Part shown: in pieces, positions 9,111-18,352 of the stretch
Numbering within the stretch: position 1 is the first letter of the stretch
How the letters are laid out: each line of letters starts with the position of its first letter
Assembly: GCF_000067205.1 (NCBI RefSeq)
Contig: NC_010170.1
Span: 1,674,001 to 1,738,000, forward strand
Direction of reading: 5' to 3'
DNA: 64,000 bases
DNA from: Bordetella petrii
GTDB lineage: Bacteria > Pseudomonadota > Gammaproteobacteria > Burkholderiales > Burkholderiaceae_B
The notes under the pieces: model-generated
Told to the model about the DNA's origin: nothing
Databases searched by the model: none
Seen by the model: the letters and a program-made list of their open reading frames with translations, nothing else
Translations under genes and position numbers: made by a program

Positions 9111-9260
9111 TGCATTCTCCGGTTTGTATGGGCGAGAGCGCTTCCCAGCACATGGCGTGCCCGGTGGTGGGCGTTGGGTCGGCGCTGCAAGGATTCGCGG
9201 CCGGGTATGAAACTTGCGCGGCGGGCTTGGCTATTCGACTTCCACTGTAAGGAGACACCT

Positions 9261-9578
9261 ATGAAGCCAAGCTCGACCACAAGCGGCGCTGGCCCAGCCG
9301 GCCGTAACCGGCAGGACCAGCAGCAACGCAAAGACGAACGAGTTGAACAGGCAGGCATCGAGCCTTCGACGGAAAGCCAGGCGGATATTGCCAATCGGGT
9401 GCAACAAGGGATCAAGGACGCCAATACGCGGACTTCGAAGAATCCAGATTCGAAGGCGGAAAGTCCCGACCATTACGACGGGAATCCGGCGGCGCATGCC
9501 GATGCGGACGGCGGCGTCCTGAAACCCGCCGACGATACGCCGGCCGTGCTGCGCAAGCGCTCCGGCCCGCGCGAATGA
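9261..9578 (+). CDS. Small hydrophilic, probably disordered protein
   Basis: A 105-residue protein with AAGGAG 7 nt before ATG 9261. It has almost no hydrophobic residues and is dominated by Ser, Asp, Asn, Lys, Glu, Gln and Pro (QDQQQRKDERVEQAG, NPDSKAESPDHYDGNP). No domain is recognisable; composition resembles hydrophilin- or stress-type disordered proteins. It lies opposite the DUF892 gene, with 150 bp between the starts, consistent with stress expression. Function unknown. Confidence 0.6.
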   Translation: MKPSSTTSGAGPAGRNRQDQQQRKDERVEQAGIEPSTESQADIANRVQQGIKDANTRTSKNPDSKAESPDHYDGNPAAHADADGGVLKPADDTPAVLRKRSGPRE

Positions 9579-9618
9579 ATAGCCGGCTGTCCAGTCAGCC
9601 AGCTGCCCCACCTGCTAA

Positions 9619-9656
9619 AAAAGGCGCAAACCCCCGCGAAAAGGCGCGAACCCCCG
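9619..9656. repeat. Two-copy 18-bp direct repeat (20-bp period)
   Basis: AAAAGGCGCAAACCCCCG at 9619-9636 recurs as AAAAGGCGCGAACCCCCG at 9639-9656 with one mismatch. A 7-bp inverted repeat (GGCCACG at 9658-9664, CGTGGCC at 9674-9680) follows at once. Together they may act as the 3' end of the gene at 9261 or as a small regulatory array before the lipoprotein gene. Confidence 0.55.
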
Positions 9657-9703
9657 TGGCCACGCCATCGGGCCGTGGCCGGGCGCGCGCTATTGGCCCG
9701 ACC

Positions 9704-9715
9704 TTGTTATAACAA
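9704..9715. promoter_or_regulatory. 12-bp palindrome in the lipoprotein promoter region
   Basis: TTGTTATAACAA is a perfect palindrome 32 bp before the lipoprotein ATG. It contains a -10-like TATAAC, so it could be a promoter element, an operator, or both. No matching -35 box is obvious. Confidence 0.35.
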
Positions 9716-9747
9716 TGACTTTGGCATCCACGTCGGGTTGAGGAAAC

Positions 9748-9999
9748 ATGTCCGTTCAAACTTTGGGGCGTTGCGGTATTGCACTGTTTTTTGCTGCCCT
9801 GGCCGCCGGCTGCTCGTCGGGCGGCGGCAGTTCGAGTTCGGGCACTGTGGGCAAGTTGTTCAATCAATGCACCTGGAGTCCCAGCTCGTGCCGATACGAA
9901 GGCAAGTACGAGCCGGGCGAGGAAGAGTATGCCGAAGAGGAAGCTAGGCGCCTGAACCAGGCGCAGTCGATCAAGCTGCGCAGCCGTTCCAGTAACTGA
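9748..9999 (+). CDS. Small secreted lipoprotein
   Basis: An 83-residue protein with a type II signal peptide: basic N-region, hydrophobic GIALFFAALAAGC, and lipobox LAAGC with the acylated cysteine at about residue 22. The mature part is a Gly/Ser linker followed by a short acidic and Arg-rich stretch (YEPGEEEYAEEEARRLNQAQ) with two further cysteines. TGAGG lies 5-7 nt before the ATG. Small hypothetical lipoproteins of this kind are frequent in Bordetella; outer-membrane destination is likely, function unknown. Confidence 0.75.
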   Translation: MSVQTLGRCGIALFFAALAAGCSSGGGSSSSGTVGKLFNQCTWSPSSCRYEGKYEPGEEEYAEEEARRLNQAQSIKLRSRSSN

Positions 10000-10058
10000 T
10001 TGAGGCCGGGACGCGGCCCGTCATGCGGCCGCTCCCGTCCCATGTCGCCCCCGCGCAG

Positions 10059-11237
10059 CTATGCCAGCGCCTGGGCTGCTTCGATCAACGGTCGGGGCGG
10101 CACCCAATAGAGCATCATCAACGATGCCGCCACGTGCCGCGCCAGGCCGAACAGGCGGCGGGCCATTGCGGTGAAGGTCAGCAGCCAGCCCAGCAGGGCC
10201 ACGTACAGGAAGACCGGCGGCAGCAAGCCCAGGAAGTCGAAGCCCATGGCGCGATTCATCTGCCAGGTGCAGGCCGCGTACATGCCCAGCGGAAAGATGG
10301 CGCCCCAGTACAACGGGTCGTAGCGGAACGGAAACCGCTGGAAAACGTAGCGCCACACGCCCAGGCACAGCAGCATCGGGATCCACCACGTGCCCGTTGC
10401 CCAGTACAGCACAGTGAAGCCCTTGAGGAACGGCAGCAGCGACACCAGGTAGGGCGCCTGCGGCGCGTTCAGGATCAGCAGCGAGCCGGCCAGGGTGGAT
10501 ATCGCCATGGCGCCCATGTTGATCCAATAGGGCGGCGACAGATCGCCGGGCGAGAACGGAAAGAACGTGTAGCGGTAGAAAATCAGCGACATCATCCAGA
10601 TGTACAGCATGCCGCCCCACAGCCACATCGACAGCGCCACCAGGTTCATCTCCAGCCGGTAGGGTTGGCCGATGCGAGCCGCCAATAGCGCGCTGGATAC
10701 GGCCAGCGCCTGGGTGGCCACCACGGCAAGCAGCCAGGCGCCGCTGATGCTGCGGTCGAGCGCGGGCTTGCGGGCCTTGACCGTGAACGCCGTGAAGATG
10801 GTGTAGGTCAGCCCCAGCCACAGCACGATTTCCAGGGCCCACAGGGCGAAGCCCGTGGAGAGGTCGTTGCGCAGCAGGATGAACTGGCTGGCCAGGATGC
10901 CGGTGGCCGCCACCAGCGTGAAATACCCGGGCCCTTTGGCGTGGTCGATCATGTCGCCGAAGAAGCGGCGCGGGAAATAACAGGCGCGTAGCAGGTAGGC
11001 CAGCCACAGGGCGGCATACTGAATGATGTTGAGCGCGAACAATATTCGCGCCAGGCGCGGGTGGCCCATCATGTCGGAGGCGAGCGACACGATGCCGGTG
11101 GCCATGACCAGGCCAAAATAGGCCGGCGATAAATCTTGCAGGGCCGCGCGCCAATGCGGGCGCGCGTCGTCGGCGGGTTGCTGGGCCTGTCCGCTGGCAG
11201 CGGCGGGCAGGGGTTGATCCGCGTCCGGCGACTCCAT
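10059..11237 (-). CDS. TehA/Mae1/SLAC1-family transporter (tellurite resistance/C4-dicarboxylate type)
   Basis: A 392-residue polytopic inner-membrane protein with about ten helices. The start at ATG 11237 is set by AGGAG about 10 nt upstream; the first 30 residues are hydrophilic. LSPAYFGLVMATGIVSLA at the first helix is the family hallmark (the FGLVMGTGIVS-type pore motif), with further matches in the WGAIFPLGMYA region. The family includes anion channels, malate transporters and tellurite-resistance TehA; the substrate cannot be inferred. Monocistronic, with a short gap to the DUF2007 gene upstream. Confidence 0.85.
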   Translation of the reverse strand: MESPDADQPLPAAASGQAQQPADDARPHWRAALQDLSPAYFGLVMATGIVSLASDMMGHPRLARILFALNIIQYAALWLAYLLRACYFPRRFFGDMIDHAKGPGYFTLVAATGILASQFILLRNDLSTGFALWALEIVLWLGLTYTIFTAFTVKARKPALDRSISGAWLLAVVATQALAVSSALLAARIGQPYRLEMNLVALSMWLWGGMLYIWMMSLIFYRYTFFPFSPGDLSPPYWINMGAMAISTLAGSLLILNAPQAPYLVSLLPFLKGFTVLYWATGTWWIPMLLCLGVWRYVFQRFPFRYDPLYWGAIFPLGMYAACTWQMNRAMGFDFLGLLPPVFLYVALLGWLLTFTAMARRLFGLARHVAASLMMLYWVPPRPLIEAAQALA

Positions 11238-11314
11238 TTTGTGTGTTCTCCTGGTGCGCGCCGCCCGGGGCCGTTGCACGGGAAGGGCGGCAATGCCTGA
11301 TGTCAGCGCACAGT

Positions 11315-11632
11315 TTAAGCCTGGACGGGCGGGCGCGATGCGCCGCATTGCCAGCAGGTGCTGAACTGCGGTTCCAGCCATTCGCCGCAGGCATCGCAAT
11401 GCCAGTGCGGCCGCACGCTGCTATCAGCGCGCCCGTCGATGATGCGCAGCGCAGCCTCGCGGTCGCGCTCGTCTTCCAGCCACAGGTCGGGGCCGCACTG
11501 GTCTACGGGGATTTCTCCGGCGCCGCCCTGCAGGTAGCGGCCGGTGATGTGGCAGGCAATGCCAGCCTGTTCCAGCAGATTGGCCCAATGCTGGCCAAGC
11601 AGCATGTCGGGCGCGCGTACCAGTCGGAACAT
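11315..11632 (-). CDS. DUF2007-like protein with C-terminal zinc ribbon
   Basis: A 105-residue cytosolic protein. The N-terminal half (LVRAPDMLLGQHWANLLEQAGIACHI) matches the small DUF2007 'putative signal transducing' fold, which resembles PII-like ferredoxin folds. The C-terminal part carries CDACGEWLEPQFSTCWQCG, two CxxC knuckles forming a rubredoxin-like zinc ribbon. Function unknown; sensing or binding is often suggested for the family. Confidence 0.75.
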   Translation of the reverse strand: MFRLVRAPDMLLGQHWANLLEQAGIACHITGRYLQGGAGEIPVDQCGPDLWLEDERDREAALRIIDGRADSSVRPHWHCDACGEWLEPQFSTCWQCGASRPPVQA

Positions 11633-11755
11633 CGGGGCCTCCGTGCGATGGGCGAGGGTTCATCATAATGGCTGCCGCGCGGGCGTACACTGGCTGGATT
11701 GCCGCAGGGCCGCCGCCACGACTGTGCGGGCCGGCCGCAGCTACCGGAGCTATTC

Positions 11756-12406
11756 ATGAACAAAGTCAAGATTGATTTCGTGTCCGATGTGGCGTGCCCC
11801 TGGTGCGCCGTGGGCCTGGGCGGCTTGCTGGCCGCCATCGAACGCATCGGGCCCGAGGCCGAATTCGAAATTCACATGCAGCCGTTCGAGTTGAATCCCG
11901 ACATGCCCAAGGGCGGGCAGAACACCGGCGAACGGTTGATGAAAAAGTACGGCTTCGACAAGCCGCGCCTGCAAGAGAACCGCCGGGTGATCGCCGAGCG
12001 CGCCGCGGCCGTGGGCATGCTCATGCACCAGACCGACGACAGCCGTTCGTACAACACGTTCGATGCGCACAGGCTGCTGCATTGGGCTGGCACGCTGGGC
12101 CAGGCGCAGCAGGTCGCGCTTAAGCGCAGCCTGCTGAAAACCTATCATTTCGACAATCTGGATACCAGCGAGTCCGATGTGTTGGCGCAGGCCGCGCGCG
12201 ATGCGGGTCTGGATGCCGAGGCCGCGCGGGAAGTCGTGGCGTCCGGCCGCTACGCCGACGAGGTGCGGGCCGACCAGGAAAAGTGGCGCAACCTGGGCAT
12301 TTCATCGGTGCCGTCGGTCATCATCAACGACAAGTATCTGGTGTCGGGCGGGCAACCGCCCGAGGTGTTCGAGCAGGCACTGCGACAGGTGGCCTCGGGC
12401 GGCTGA
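11756..12406 (+). CDS. DsbA family oxidoreductase, FrnE type
   Basis: A 216-residue cytosolic thioredoxin-fold protein with no signal peptide. The active-site Cys14-Pro-Trp-Cys17 sits in VACPWCAVG, the FrnE version of the CxxC motif; TFDAHRLLHWA and SSVPSVIINDKYLVSGG (with the cis-Pro loop) are typical. The helical insert lies between about residues 60 and 150. FrnE proteins act as disulfide oxidoreductases or isomerases linked to oxidative stress, and some relatives are 2-hydroxychromene-2-carboxylate isomerases. CGGAG precedes the ATG by about 6 nt. Confidence 0.9.
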   Translation: MNKVKIDFVSDVACPWCAVGLGGLLAAIERIGPEAEFEIHMQPFELNPDMPKGGQNTGERLMKKYGFDKPRLQENRRVIAERAAAVGMLMHQTDDSRSYNTFDAHRLLHWAGTLGQAQQVALKRSLLKTYHFDNLDTSESDVLAQAARDAGLDAEAAREVVASGRYADEVRADQEKWRNLGISSVPSVIINDKYLVSGGQPPEVFEQALRQVASGG

Positions 12407-12430
12407 TGTTCTGCAACGTGCCACGCGCGC

Positions 12431-12454
12431 AAAAGAAAGCCGCCCGGGGGCGGC
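12431..12454 (-). terminator. Hairpin terminator, mainly for the leftward small gene
   Basis: GCCGCCC-GG-GGGCGGC is preceded on the plus strand by AAAAGAAA, which gives TTTCTTTT after the hairpin on the minus strand. It lies 24 bp past the stop of the 72-residue gene at 12478 and may also stop frnE-type readthrough. Confidence 0.7.
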
Positions 12455-12477
12455 ACCGAAAACCAATGGGCCGGTTG

Positions 12478-12696
12478 CTAGGTAGCCGCGCTGAGCGCAG
12501 AGAGCAGCGAGTCCGCGTGACCGTACGATTTCCGCTTTATTTCCCGCATGTAGTCGAGCAGTTCCTGCTCGGCTGATGCGGGCGGGACCTGTCCCGGTTG
12601 CCGCATCAGTTTTCCGGCGGCCTGCAGGGTGCGTTGCGCCCGCAATTCGCCCGGACTGCATGGAAACTCCTCCCGCCTGGGGTGTAGGAGGTCCAT
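12478..12696 (-). CDS. Small hypothetical protein (72 residues)
   Basis: ATG 12696 has an ideal AAGGAG 6 nt upstream, which supports a real gene. The product begins MDLLHPRREEFPCSPGELR, is basic, likely helical (EQELLDYMREIKRKSYGH), and has no signal or membrane segment. It is followed by its own hairpin terminator. Function unknown. Confidence 0.6.
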   Translation of the reverse strand: MDLLHPRREEFPCSPGELRAQRTLQAAGKLMRQPGQVPPASAEQELLDYMREIKRKSYGHADSLLSALSAAT

Positions 12697-12827
12697 AAAA
12701 ACTCCTTTGAAACGCCGGCCACATCCAACGTGGCCGTTGGCGGGCATGATACTGAGGAATGTTGAAAATCCTGAGTCAAGAAATGAAAATTGGCGGGATA
12801 AAGCAGGCGGGTGGCGATTAGTCAAAG

Positions 12828-12852
12828 AAAAACCGCCCCGTGGGGCGGCTTT
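12828..12852 (-). terminator. Intrinsic terminator of the amidohydrolase-Bug operon
   Basis: On the minus strand AAGCCGCCCC-AC-GGGGCGGTTTTT forms a strong stem followed by T5 and more pyrimidines, 17 bp past the stop of the Bug gene. Confidence 0.9.
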
Positions 12853-12868
12853 GGTTGGGCGTTTGATT

Positions 12869-13846
12869 TCAATCCAGCGTCAGGTGAGCTTCTTTTGCTA
12901 CCTGCTGCCATTTTGCAATTTCGGCCTTGCGGAAGGCGTCGAGTTCGGCCGGCGTCGAGCCGATGGTTTCGGCGCCGATGCCCGCCAGCGCCTTGGCCAC
13001 GGCGGGTTCTTTCAACACTTCGGCCAGGGCGGCGGAAACCTGCTGCAGAATGGCGGGCGGCGTGCCGGCTGGCGCGAACACGGCGTTCCATTCGTACGAT
13101 TCGTAGCCAGGCACGCCCGATTCGGCGATGGTGGGCAAGTCGGGCGCGGTAGGCGAGCGGGTGGCGCCGCCAACAGCCAATGCGCGCAGCTTGCCGTTTT
13201 TCACGTGCTGCCAGCCCGAGCCCATCGAGGCGAACATGACGGGCACTTGCCCGGCCATCACGTCCAGCATGGCTGGGCCGCCGCCCTTGTAGGCCACGTG
13301 TTCCAGGTGCGTGCCGGCCAGCAGGTTGAACAGCTCGCCCGCCAGGTGTTGCGCCGAGCCCGGGCCGGCCGAGGCGAAGTAAACCGGATGCGCGGTGTCC
13401 TTGCCTTGCCGAATGACGTCGGCCACGCTCTGAAACGGTGCGCTGGGCGTGACCACCAGCATATTGGGCACGCGCAGCAGCAGCGATACGGGCGCGAAGT
13501 CTTTCAGTGTGTCGAACTGCATCTTGCTGTGCAGGGCCGGGTTTTGCGCGTGGTTCGAGGCGTCCAGCATCAGGGTGTAGCCATCGGGCTGCGCCTTGGC
13601 GACCACGGCCCCGCCGATCATGCCGCCCGCGCCGCCGCGGTTCTCGATGACGACGGGCTGGCCCAGTTTCTCGGCCAGCCGGGGCCCCACCAGGCGCGCC
13701 ACCATGTCTACGGTGCCGCCGGGCGGGTAGGTCACCACCATGGTGATGGGCCGTTCAGGATACGCGGCCCAGGCGGTGGAGCTCGCCAGCAGGGCGGCGC
13801 CGGCGACGGCCGCGGCGCGGCCTGCCAGGGATGAGAGGATGGTCAT
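12869..13846 (-). CDS. Bug-family tripartite tricarboxylate transporter substrate-binding protein
   Basis: A 325-residue periplasmic binding protein with a Sec signal peptide ending at about residue 28 (ALLASSTAWA). The mature part has the family pattern YPERPITMVVTYPPGG, then VIENRGGAGG and AKAQPDGYTL. Bug proteins bind carboxylates or their analogues for TctAB transporters; no tctA or tctB is nearby, so it is an orphan receptor. It overlaps the amidohydrolase by 4 nt, so it probably binds the substrate, or precursor, of that enzyme. Confidence 0.92.
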   Translation of the reverse strand: MTILSSLAGRAAAVAGAALLASSTAWAAYPERPITMVVTYPPGGTVDMVARLVGPRLAEKLGQPVVIENRGGAGGMIGGAVVAKAQPDGYTLMLDASNHAQNPALHSKMQFDTLKDFAPVSLLLRVPNMLVVTPSAPFQSVADVIRQGKDTAHPVYFASAGPGSAQHLAGELFNLLAGTHLEHVAYKGGGPAMLDVMAGQVPVMFASMGSGWQHVKNGKLRALAVGGATRSPTAPDLPTIAESGVPGYESYEWNAVFAPAGTPPAILQQVSAALAEVLKEPAVAKALAGIGAETIGSTPAELDAFRKAEIAKWQQVAKEAHLTLD

Positions 13847-14688
13847 GGATTGTCTCCTTGTATGCCAAATAGGGCCGACGGCGTGCCGGCCAGGATGATG
13901 CGCCGGGTCGCGTCGTCTTCCACCCAGTCATGCAGCCACTGGTGGGCCTGGGGGTAGTCGGCGTGGTGCCGGTTCTCGGTGTGGGGCCAGTCGCTGCCCC
14001 AGAGCAGGCGAGCCGGGGTGCAGGCGTCCAGCAGTTGCAGGGTGGCCTGGCGCCCTTGGCGCGCACGTTCGGGGGCGGGCCAGATGCGGTATGGCGCCGA
14101 CAGCTTGACCCACACCTGGCCGCTGGCGGCCTGGTCGAGCAGATAGCGAAAGCCCGGGTCGCGCACGCCCAGCGCGGGGTCGGGCCGGCCGAAGTGGTCT
14201 ACCACCACGCGGCAGCCGGCCGCCAACAGTGGCGCCAGCGCTTCTTGCAGGCGCAGAGCGGGGGTATGCACTTCCACGTGCCAGCCGAGCCGGTTGACTT
14301 GGGCCAGCAAGGCCTGCCAGCCGGGTTGGCCCAGGTCGGGCGTGGGCAGGCCGAACAGGTTGAGGCGCATGCCGCGCACGCCGGCGCGGTGCATGGCGTC
14401 CAGCTCGGCCGGCGCCATGTCGGGCGCCAGTACCGCGACGCCGCGCAGGCGGCCTGGGGCCTGGTCCAGGGCATCGAGCAGGTAGCGATTGTTCGTGCCC
14501 AGGAAGCTGGGCTGCACCAGCACGCCGTGCGACAGGCCGTGGCGGTCCAGCAAGGCCAGGTACTCCGCCAGCGGGGCGTCGTAGTCCGGCGTGTAGCGGC
14601 GCGCCGACTGCATGGCCAGCCCGCGCGTGAACACGTGCGCGTGGGTGTCGATGGCCAATGCGGCGTGGGCGGGTGATTCAGGTTTCAA
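13843..14688 (-). CDS. Amidohydrolase-family lactonase (2-pyrone-4,6-dicarboxylate hydrolase-like)
   Basis: A 281-residue TIM-barrel metal hydrolase. His16 and His18 in AIDTHAHVF are the HxH metal ligands; further ligands are suggested in VEVHTPA and VVDHFGRPD, and the terminal Asp in LLWGSDWPHTEN is the catalytic base. This arrangement and length match the LigI/PDC-hydrolase and sugar-lactonase branch of the superfamily. The downstream Bug gene is translationally coupled. The divergent LysR gene 136 bp away probably regulates the pair. Substrate likely a lactone or a related dicarboxylate; this is inference. Confidence 0.85.
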   Translation of the reverse strand: MKPESPAHAALAIDTHAHVFTRGLAMQSARRYTPDYDAPLAEYLALLDRHGLSHGVLVQPSFLGTNNRYLLDALDQAPGRLRGVAVLAPDMAPAELDAMHRAGVRGMRLNLFGLPTPDLGQPGWQALLAQVNRLGWHVEVHTPALRLQEALAPLLAAGCRVVVDHFGRPDPALGVRDPGFRYLLDQAASGQVWVKLSAPYRIWPAPERARQGRQATLQLLDACTPARLLWGSDWPHTENRHHADYPQAHQWLHDWVEDDATRRIILAGTPSALFGIQGDNP

Positions 14689-14824
14689 GCCGTTCGTCTC
14701 CGGGCCGGCCGGCGGGGCCTGGAGGCGGCCGCGCGACGGGCTGTAGGGGGAATGGGCCGAATTCTAGGATCGGAGATATATATTGATCTATGCTAGAAAA
14801 GTTAAATTGTTATATTGAATCGAT

Positions 14825-15709
14825 ATGGAAACCCGGCACCTTCGTCATTTCTTGGCTGTCATCGACCATGGCAGCGTCAGCGGCGCGGCCAACTGGCTGG
14901 GCATCGCCCAGCCGGCGCTGTCGCAATCGCTGGGGCGCATGGAGCGCGAGCTGGGCGTGCAACTGTTCGAGCGCAGCCGGCGCGGGGCCGCGCCGACTCC
15001 GGCGGCGTTGTCCATTCTTGAAGACGTGCGCGTCAGCGTGGCGCGCATCGACGCCGCGGCGCGCCGCGCGCAGGACATTGCGCGCGGCAGCGCCGGCCAG
15101 CTCACCATCGGGCTGGTCAGCTCGGCGCTGTTCGACATGCTGCCGCGCGCATTGCGCGCGCTGCGGCGCGAGGCGCCCGGGGTGCGTGTCGCGTTGCGCG
15201 AAATGAGCAATGCCGAACAGGCCGAAGCCCTGGCCAATGGCGCGATCGACATCGGTTTAATGCACACGCCGGTGGCCGTGGCCGGCCAGATGCGCGAACG
15301 GCTGTTGCTGCGCGATCGCCTGGTGGCCGCGGTGCCGGACGAGTTCGACGTGGCGGCCGACGGCTCGGTGTCGCTGGCGCAGATCGCCGAGGCGGGCCTG
15401 GTGCTGTACCCGCAGAACCAGTTGCCCGTGTTCTACGCCGGCATTCTGGATGCCCTGCGCAAGGCGGGGTTGGCGCCGGTGGTGGCGCAAGAGGCCAATC
15501 GGACTCTGACCGTGCTGGCCTGCGTGGCGGGCGGCTGCGGGGTGGGGCTGTTGCCCAGCTGGATACGGGCGCTGGACTTCCGTGGGGTGCGCTTTTGCGA
15601 AGTGCGCGACGGCGGCGGGCTGCCCAGCTTCGACCTCAGCGCCATCTGGCCGGCGCGCTCGGTGCCCACGCTGGCCGATGTATTCGCCAACCTGGAACTC
15701 GGGCGCTGA
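14825..15709 (+). CDS. LysR family transcriptional regulator
   Basis: A 294-residue regulator. The N-terminal winged helix-turn-helix is GSVSGAANWLGIAQPALSQS followed by ELGVQLFERSRRG; the effector domain starts near residue 90 (GQLTIGLVSS). It is divergent from the amidohydrolase operon and convergent with the CoA-transferase operon. The intergenic region is strongly AT-rich (ATATATATTGATCTATGC and AATTGTTATATTGAAT), a likely LysR binding and promoter region for both directions. Effector unknown, probably a pathway intermediate. Confidence 0.93.
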   Translation: METRHLRHFLAVIDHGSVSGAANWLGIAQPALSQSLGRMERELGVQLFERSRRGAAPTPAALSILEDVRVSVARIDAAARRAQDIARGSAGQLTIGLVSSALFDMLPRALRALRREAPGVRVALREMSNAEQAEALANGAIDIGLMHTPVAVAGQMRERLLLRDRLVAAVPDEFDVAADGSVSLAQIAEAGLVLYPQNQLPVFYAGILDALRKAGLAPVVAQEANRTLTVLACVAGGCGVGLLPSWIRALDFRGVRFCEVRDGGGLPSFDLSAIWPARSVPTLADVFANLELGR

Positions 15710-15760
15710 TACCGCCGGCGCCGGTTTTCAACGCGCTTTCATTCAACGCGCCTTTACCCC

Positions 15761-16458
<698 letters not shown>

Positions 16459-16462
<4 letters not shown>

Positions 16463-17130
16463 GTGGAGCTGCCTGCCAGGACGACGGATTGCACGAAGAT
16501 GGCCTGCGTCATGACTTGTTCGGGCGGGATGTCGCCCGCCTGCACGATTTCGTCTACCTGCGCGATGGCGTGCCGCGCCGCCATGCACATGACGGGGTTG
16601 AAGTTGCGGGCCGCCAGCCGGTAAGTGAGGTTGCCCAGGCGGTCGCCCTGATGGGCCCGCACCAGCGCGAAATCGGCCGACAGGGGCTGTTCCAGCACAT
16701 AGCCCTTGCCGTCGATCACGCAGGTCTGCTTGCCGTTGGCGACCCAGGTGCCATAGCCCGTAGGGGTATAGAACGGCCCCAGGCCCGCGCCGGCGGCGCG
16801 CATGCGTTCAGCCAGCGTGCCCTGCGGCACGCACTCCAGCTCGACCTGGCCAGCGCGGAACGCATTGGCGAAGATGTCCGAACGCGGCGGGCGCGGATGC
16901 GAGCAGATGACTTTGCGCACCCGGCCGGCGGCGATCAGGGCGGCGATGCCCCGCTCGCCGGCTCCGGCATTGTTGCTGATCACGGTGAGCCCCGTGGTGC
17001 CCATTGCCAGCAGCGTGTCGATAAGCTCGAACGGGATGCCGGCGTCGCCGAAGCCGCCGATCATGATGCTGGCGCCATCGTGAATGGGTTGCAGGGCTTC
17101 CTGGTGCGATGACTTGATCTTGTTGATCAT
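16459..17130 (-). CDS. Class I CoA-transferase subunit A (3-oxoadipate/3-oxoacid type)
   Basis: A 223-residue alpha subunit. ATG 17130 is chosen because AAGGGG lies 7-9 nt upstream and MINKIKSS matches PcaI-type N-termini. The CoA-binding glycine loop is IMIGGFGDAGIP, followed by TVISNNAGAGERGIAAL, typical of the family. Subunit B follows with a 4-nt overlap. It forms one operon with the thiolase-like gene upstream (49-nt gap) and the DUF35 gene, so the group probably activates and processes a 3-oxo acid. Confidence 0.9.
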
Positions 17131-17179
17131 CGCGGCCCCTTTGTTGTTGCAGGCCTCATGTTGTCTCCTCCGGCTGAGC

Positions 17180-18352
17180 CTACAGGGTAGCCTCGGTGCC
17201 CAGAATGGCGGTGGACTGGCTCGACAGCGTGCCGCCGTTGCCATGCACCAGCGCCGTGCGGGCGCCGGCCACCTGCCGTTCACCGCACTGGCCGCGCAGC
17301 TGCCGCACGGCTTCGATGGTGATGAACATGCCGTACATGCCGGGATGCACGCACGACAGCCCGCCGCCGTTGGTGTTGACCGCCAGCCGGCCTCCGGGCG
17401 CCAGCGCGCCGCCGCTGACGAACGGGCCGCCTTCGCCCTTCTGGCAAAAACCCAGGTCTTCCAGGAACAGGATGGGGTTGATGGTGAAGGCGTCGTACAG
17501 TTCCACGACGTCGATATCTTTGGGCCCCATGCCCGCCATCTCGAAGGCGATTGCGCCCGATTGCTTGGCCGCCGTAACGGTCAGGTCGTCCATCGACGAG
17601 ATCTGCCGGTTCCAGCAGGCGGTGGAGCTGCCCAGCACATATACAGGCGGGTGGGGCAGGTCGCGCGCGCGGTCGGCGCGCACCAGCACGTAAGCGCCCG
17701 CGCCATCGGTGACCAGGCAGCTGTCGCGCACGGTGAGCGGATCGGACACCATGCGCGAGGCCAGCACGTCCTCGATGGTGAGCGGATCCCGCATGAAGGC
17801 TTCCGGGTTCAGCTGCGCCCATTTGCGGGCCGCCACGGCCACTTCGGCCAACTGCTCGCGCGTGGTGCCGTATTGGTGCATGTGGCGCGCGGCCGCCAGC
17901 GCGTACGAACTGAGCGGGCTGAGCGGGTTGTAGGGGTTCTCGTAAGGCTGCGGATCGAGTTTGCGCCGCGCGTTGCCGATTTCGGCGCGGTTCAGCGTAG
18001 ATGTGCGCTGGGTGCTGCCGTAGCACACGAGCACGGCGTTGCATTGTCCGCTGGCCAGCGCCTGCAGGGCGGGCATCAGGTGGGCCACGAAACTGGACCC
18101 GCCGATCATGGTGTTGTCGATGAACGTGGGGCGGATGCCCAGGTGCTCGATGACCGGCATGGCCCACATGGTGGATGCCACGCTGGCCGTGGCCAGGCCG
18201 TCGATGTCGCGCATGGTGAGGCCGGCGTCGGCCACCGCGCGCTGGGCGGCCTGCACCAGGATTTCCATTTCGGTGTAGCCGTGGGCTTCGCCCAGCCCGG
18301 CATGGCCCACGCCGACGATCGCGGCGGCGCCGCGCAGTTTGGGGTCGATCAT
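17180..18352 (-). CDS. Thiolase-like (SCP-x/acetyl-CoA acetyltransferase-related) protein
   Basis: A 390-residue protein of the non-canonical SCP2-thiolase group. The N-terminal half includes AAIVGVGHAG and DIDGLATASV, the C-terminal half VELYDAFTINPILFLEDLGF and TNGGGLSCVHPGMYGM with the conserved HPxG histidine. The usual nucleophile position is in the STMWAMPVIEHL-DNTMIGGSSF region, where no cysteine is apparent, so classical thiolase activity is doubtful. Such proteins work as a complex with a DUF35 OB-fold partner, which is the next gene upstream (4-nt overlap). Aldol or thiolytic cleavage of a CoA ester is possible. Confidence 0.85.
   Translation of the reverse strand: MIDPKLRGAAAIVGVGHAGLGEAHGYTEMEILVQAAQRAVADAGLTMRDIDGLATASVASTMWAMPVIEHLGIRPTFIDNTMIGGSSFVAHLMPALQALASGQCNAVLVCYGSTQRTSTLNRAEIGNARRKLDPQPYENPYNPLSPLSSYALAAARHMHQYGTTREQLAEVAVAARKWAQLNPEAFMRDPLTIEDVLASRMVSDPLTVRDSCLVTDGAGAYVLVRADRARDLPHPPVYVLGSSTACWNRQISSMDDLTVTAAKQSGAIAFEMAGMGPKDIDVVELYDAFTINPILFLEDLGFCQKGEGGPFVSGGALAPGGRLAVNTNGGGLSCVHPGMYGMFITIEAVRQLRGQCGERQVAGARTALVHGNGGTLSSQSTAILGTEATL

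Noticed and set aside
17180..18352. Classical acetyl-CoA acetyltransferase of the beta-ketoadipate pathway (PcaF)
   Set aside because: The protein is of the SCP2/DUF35-partner type, and no nucleophilic Cys is visible where expected; no other pca genes are present.
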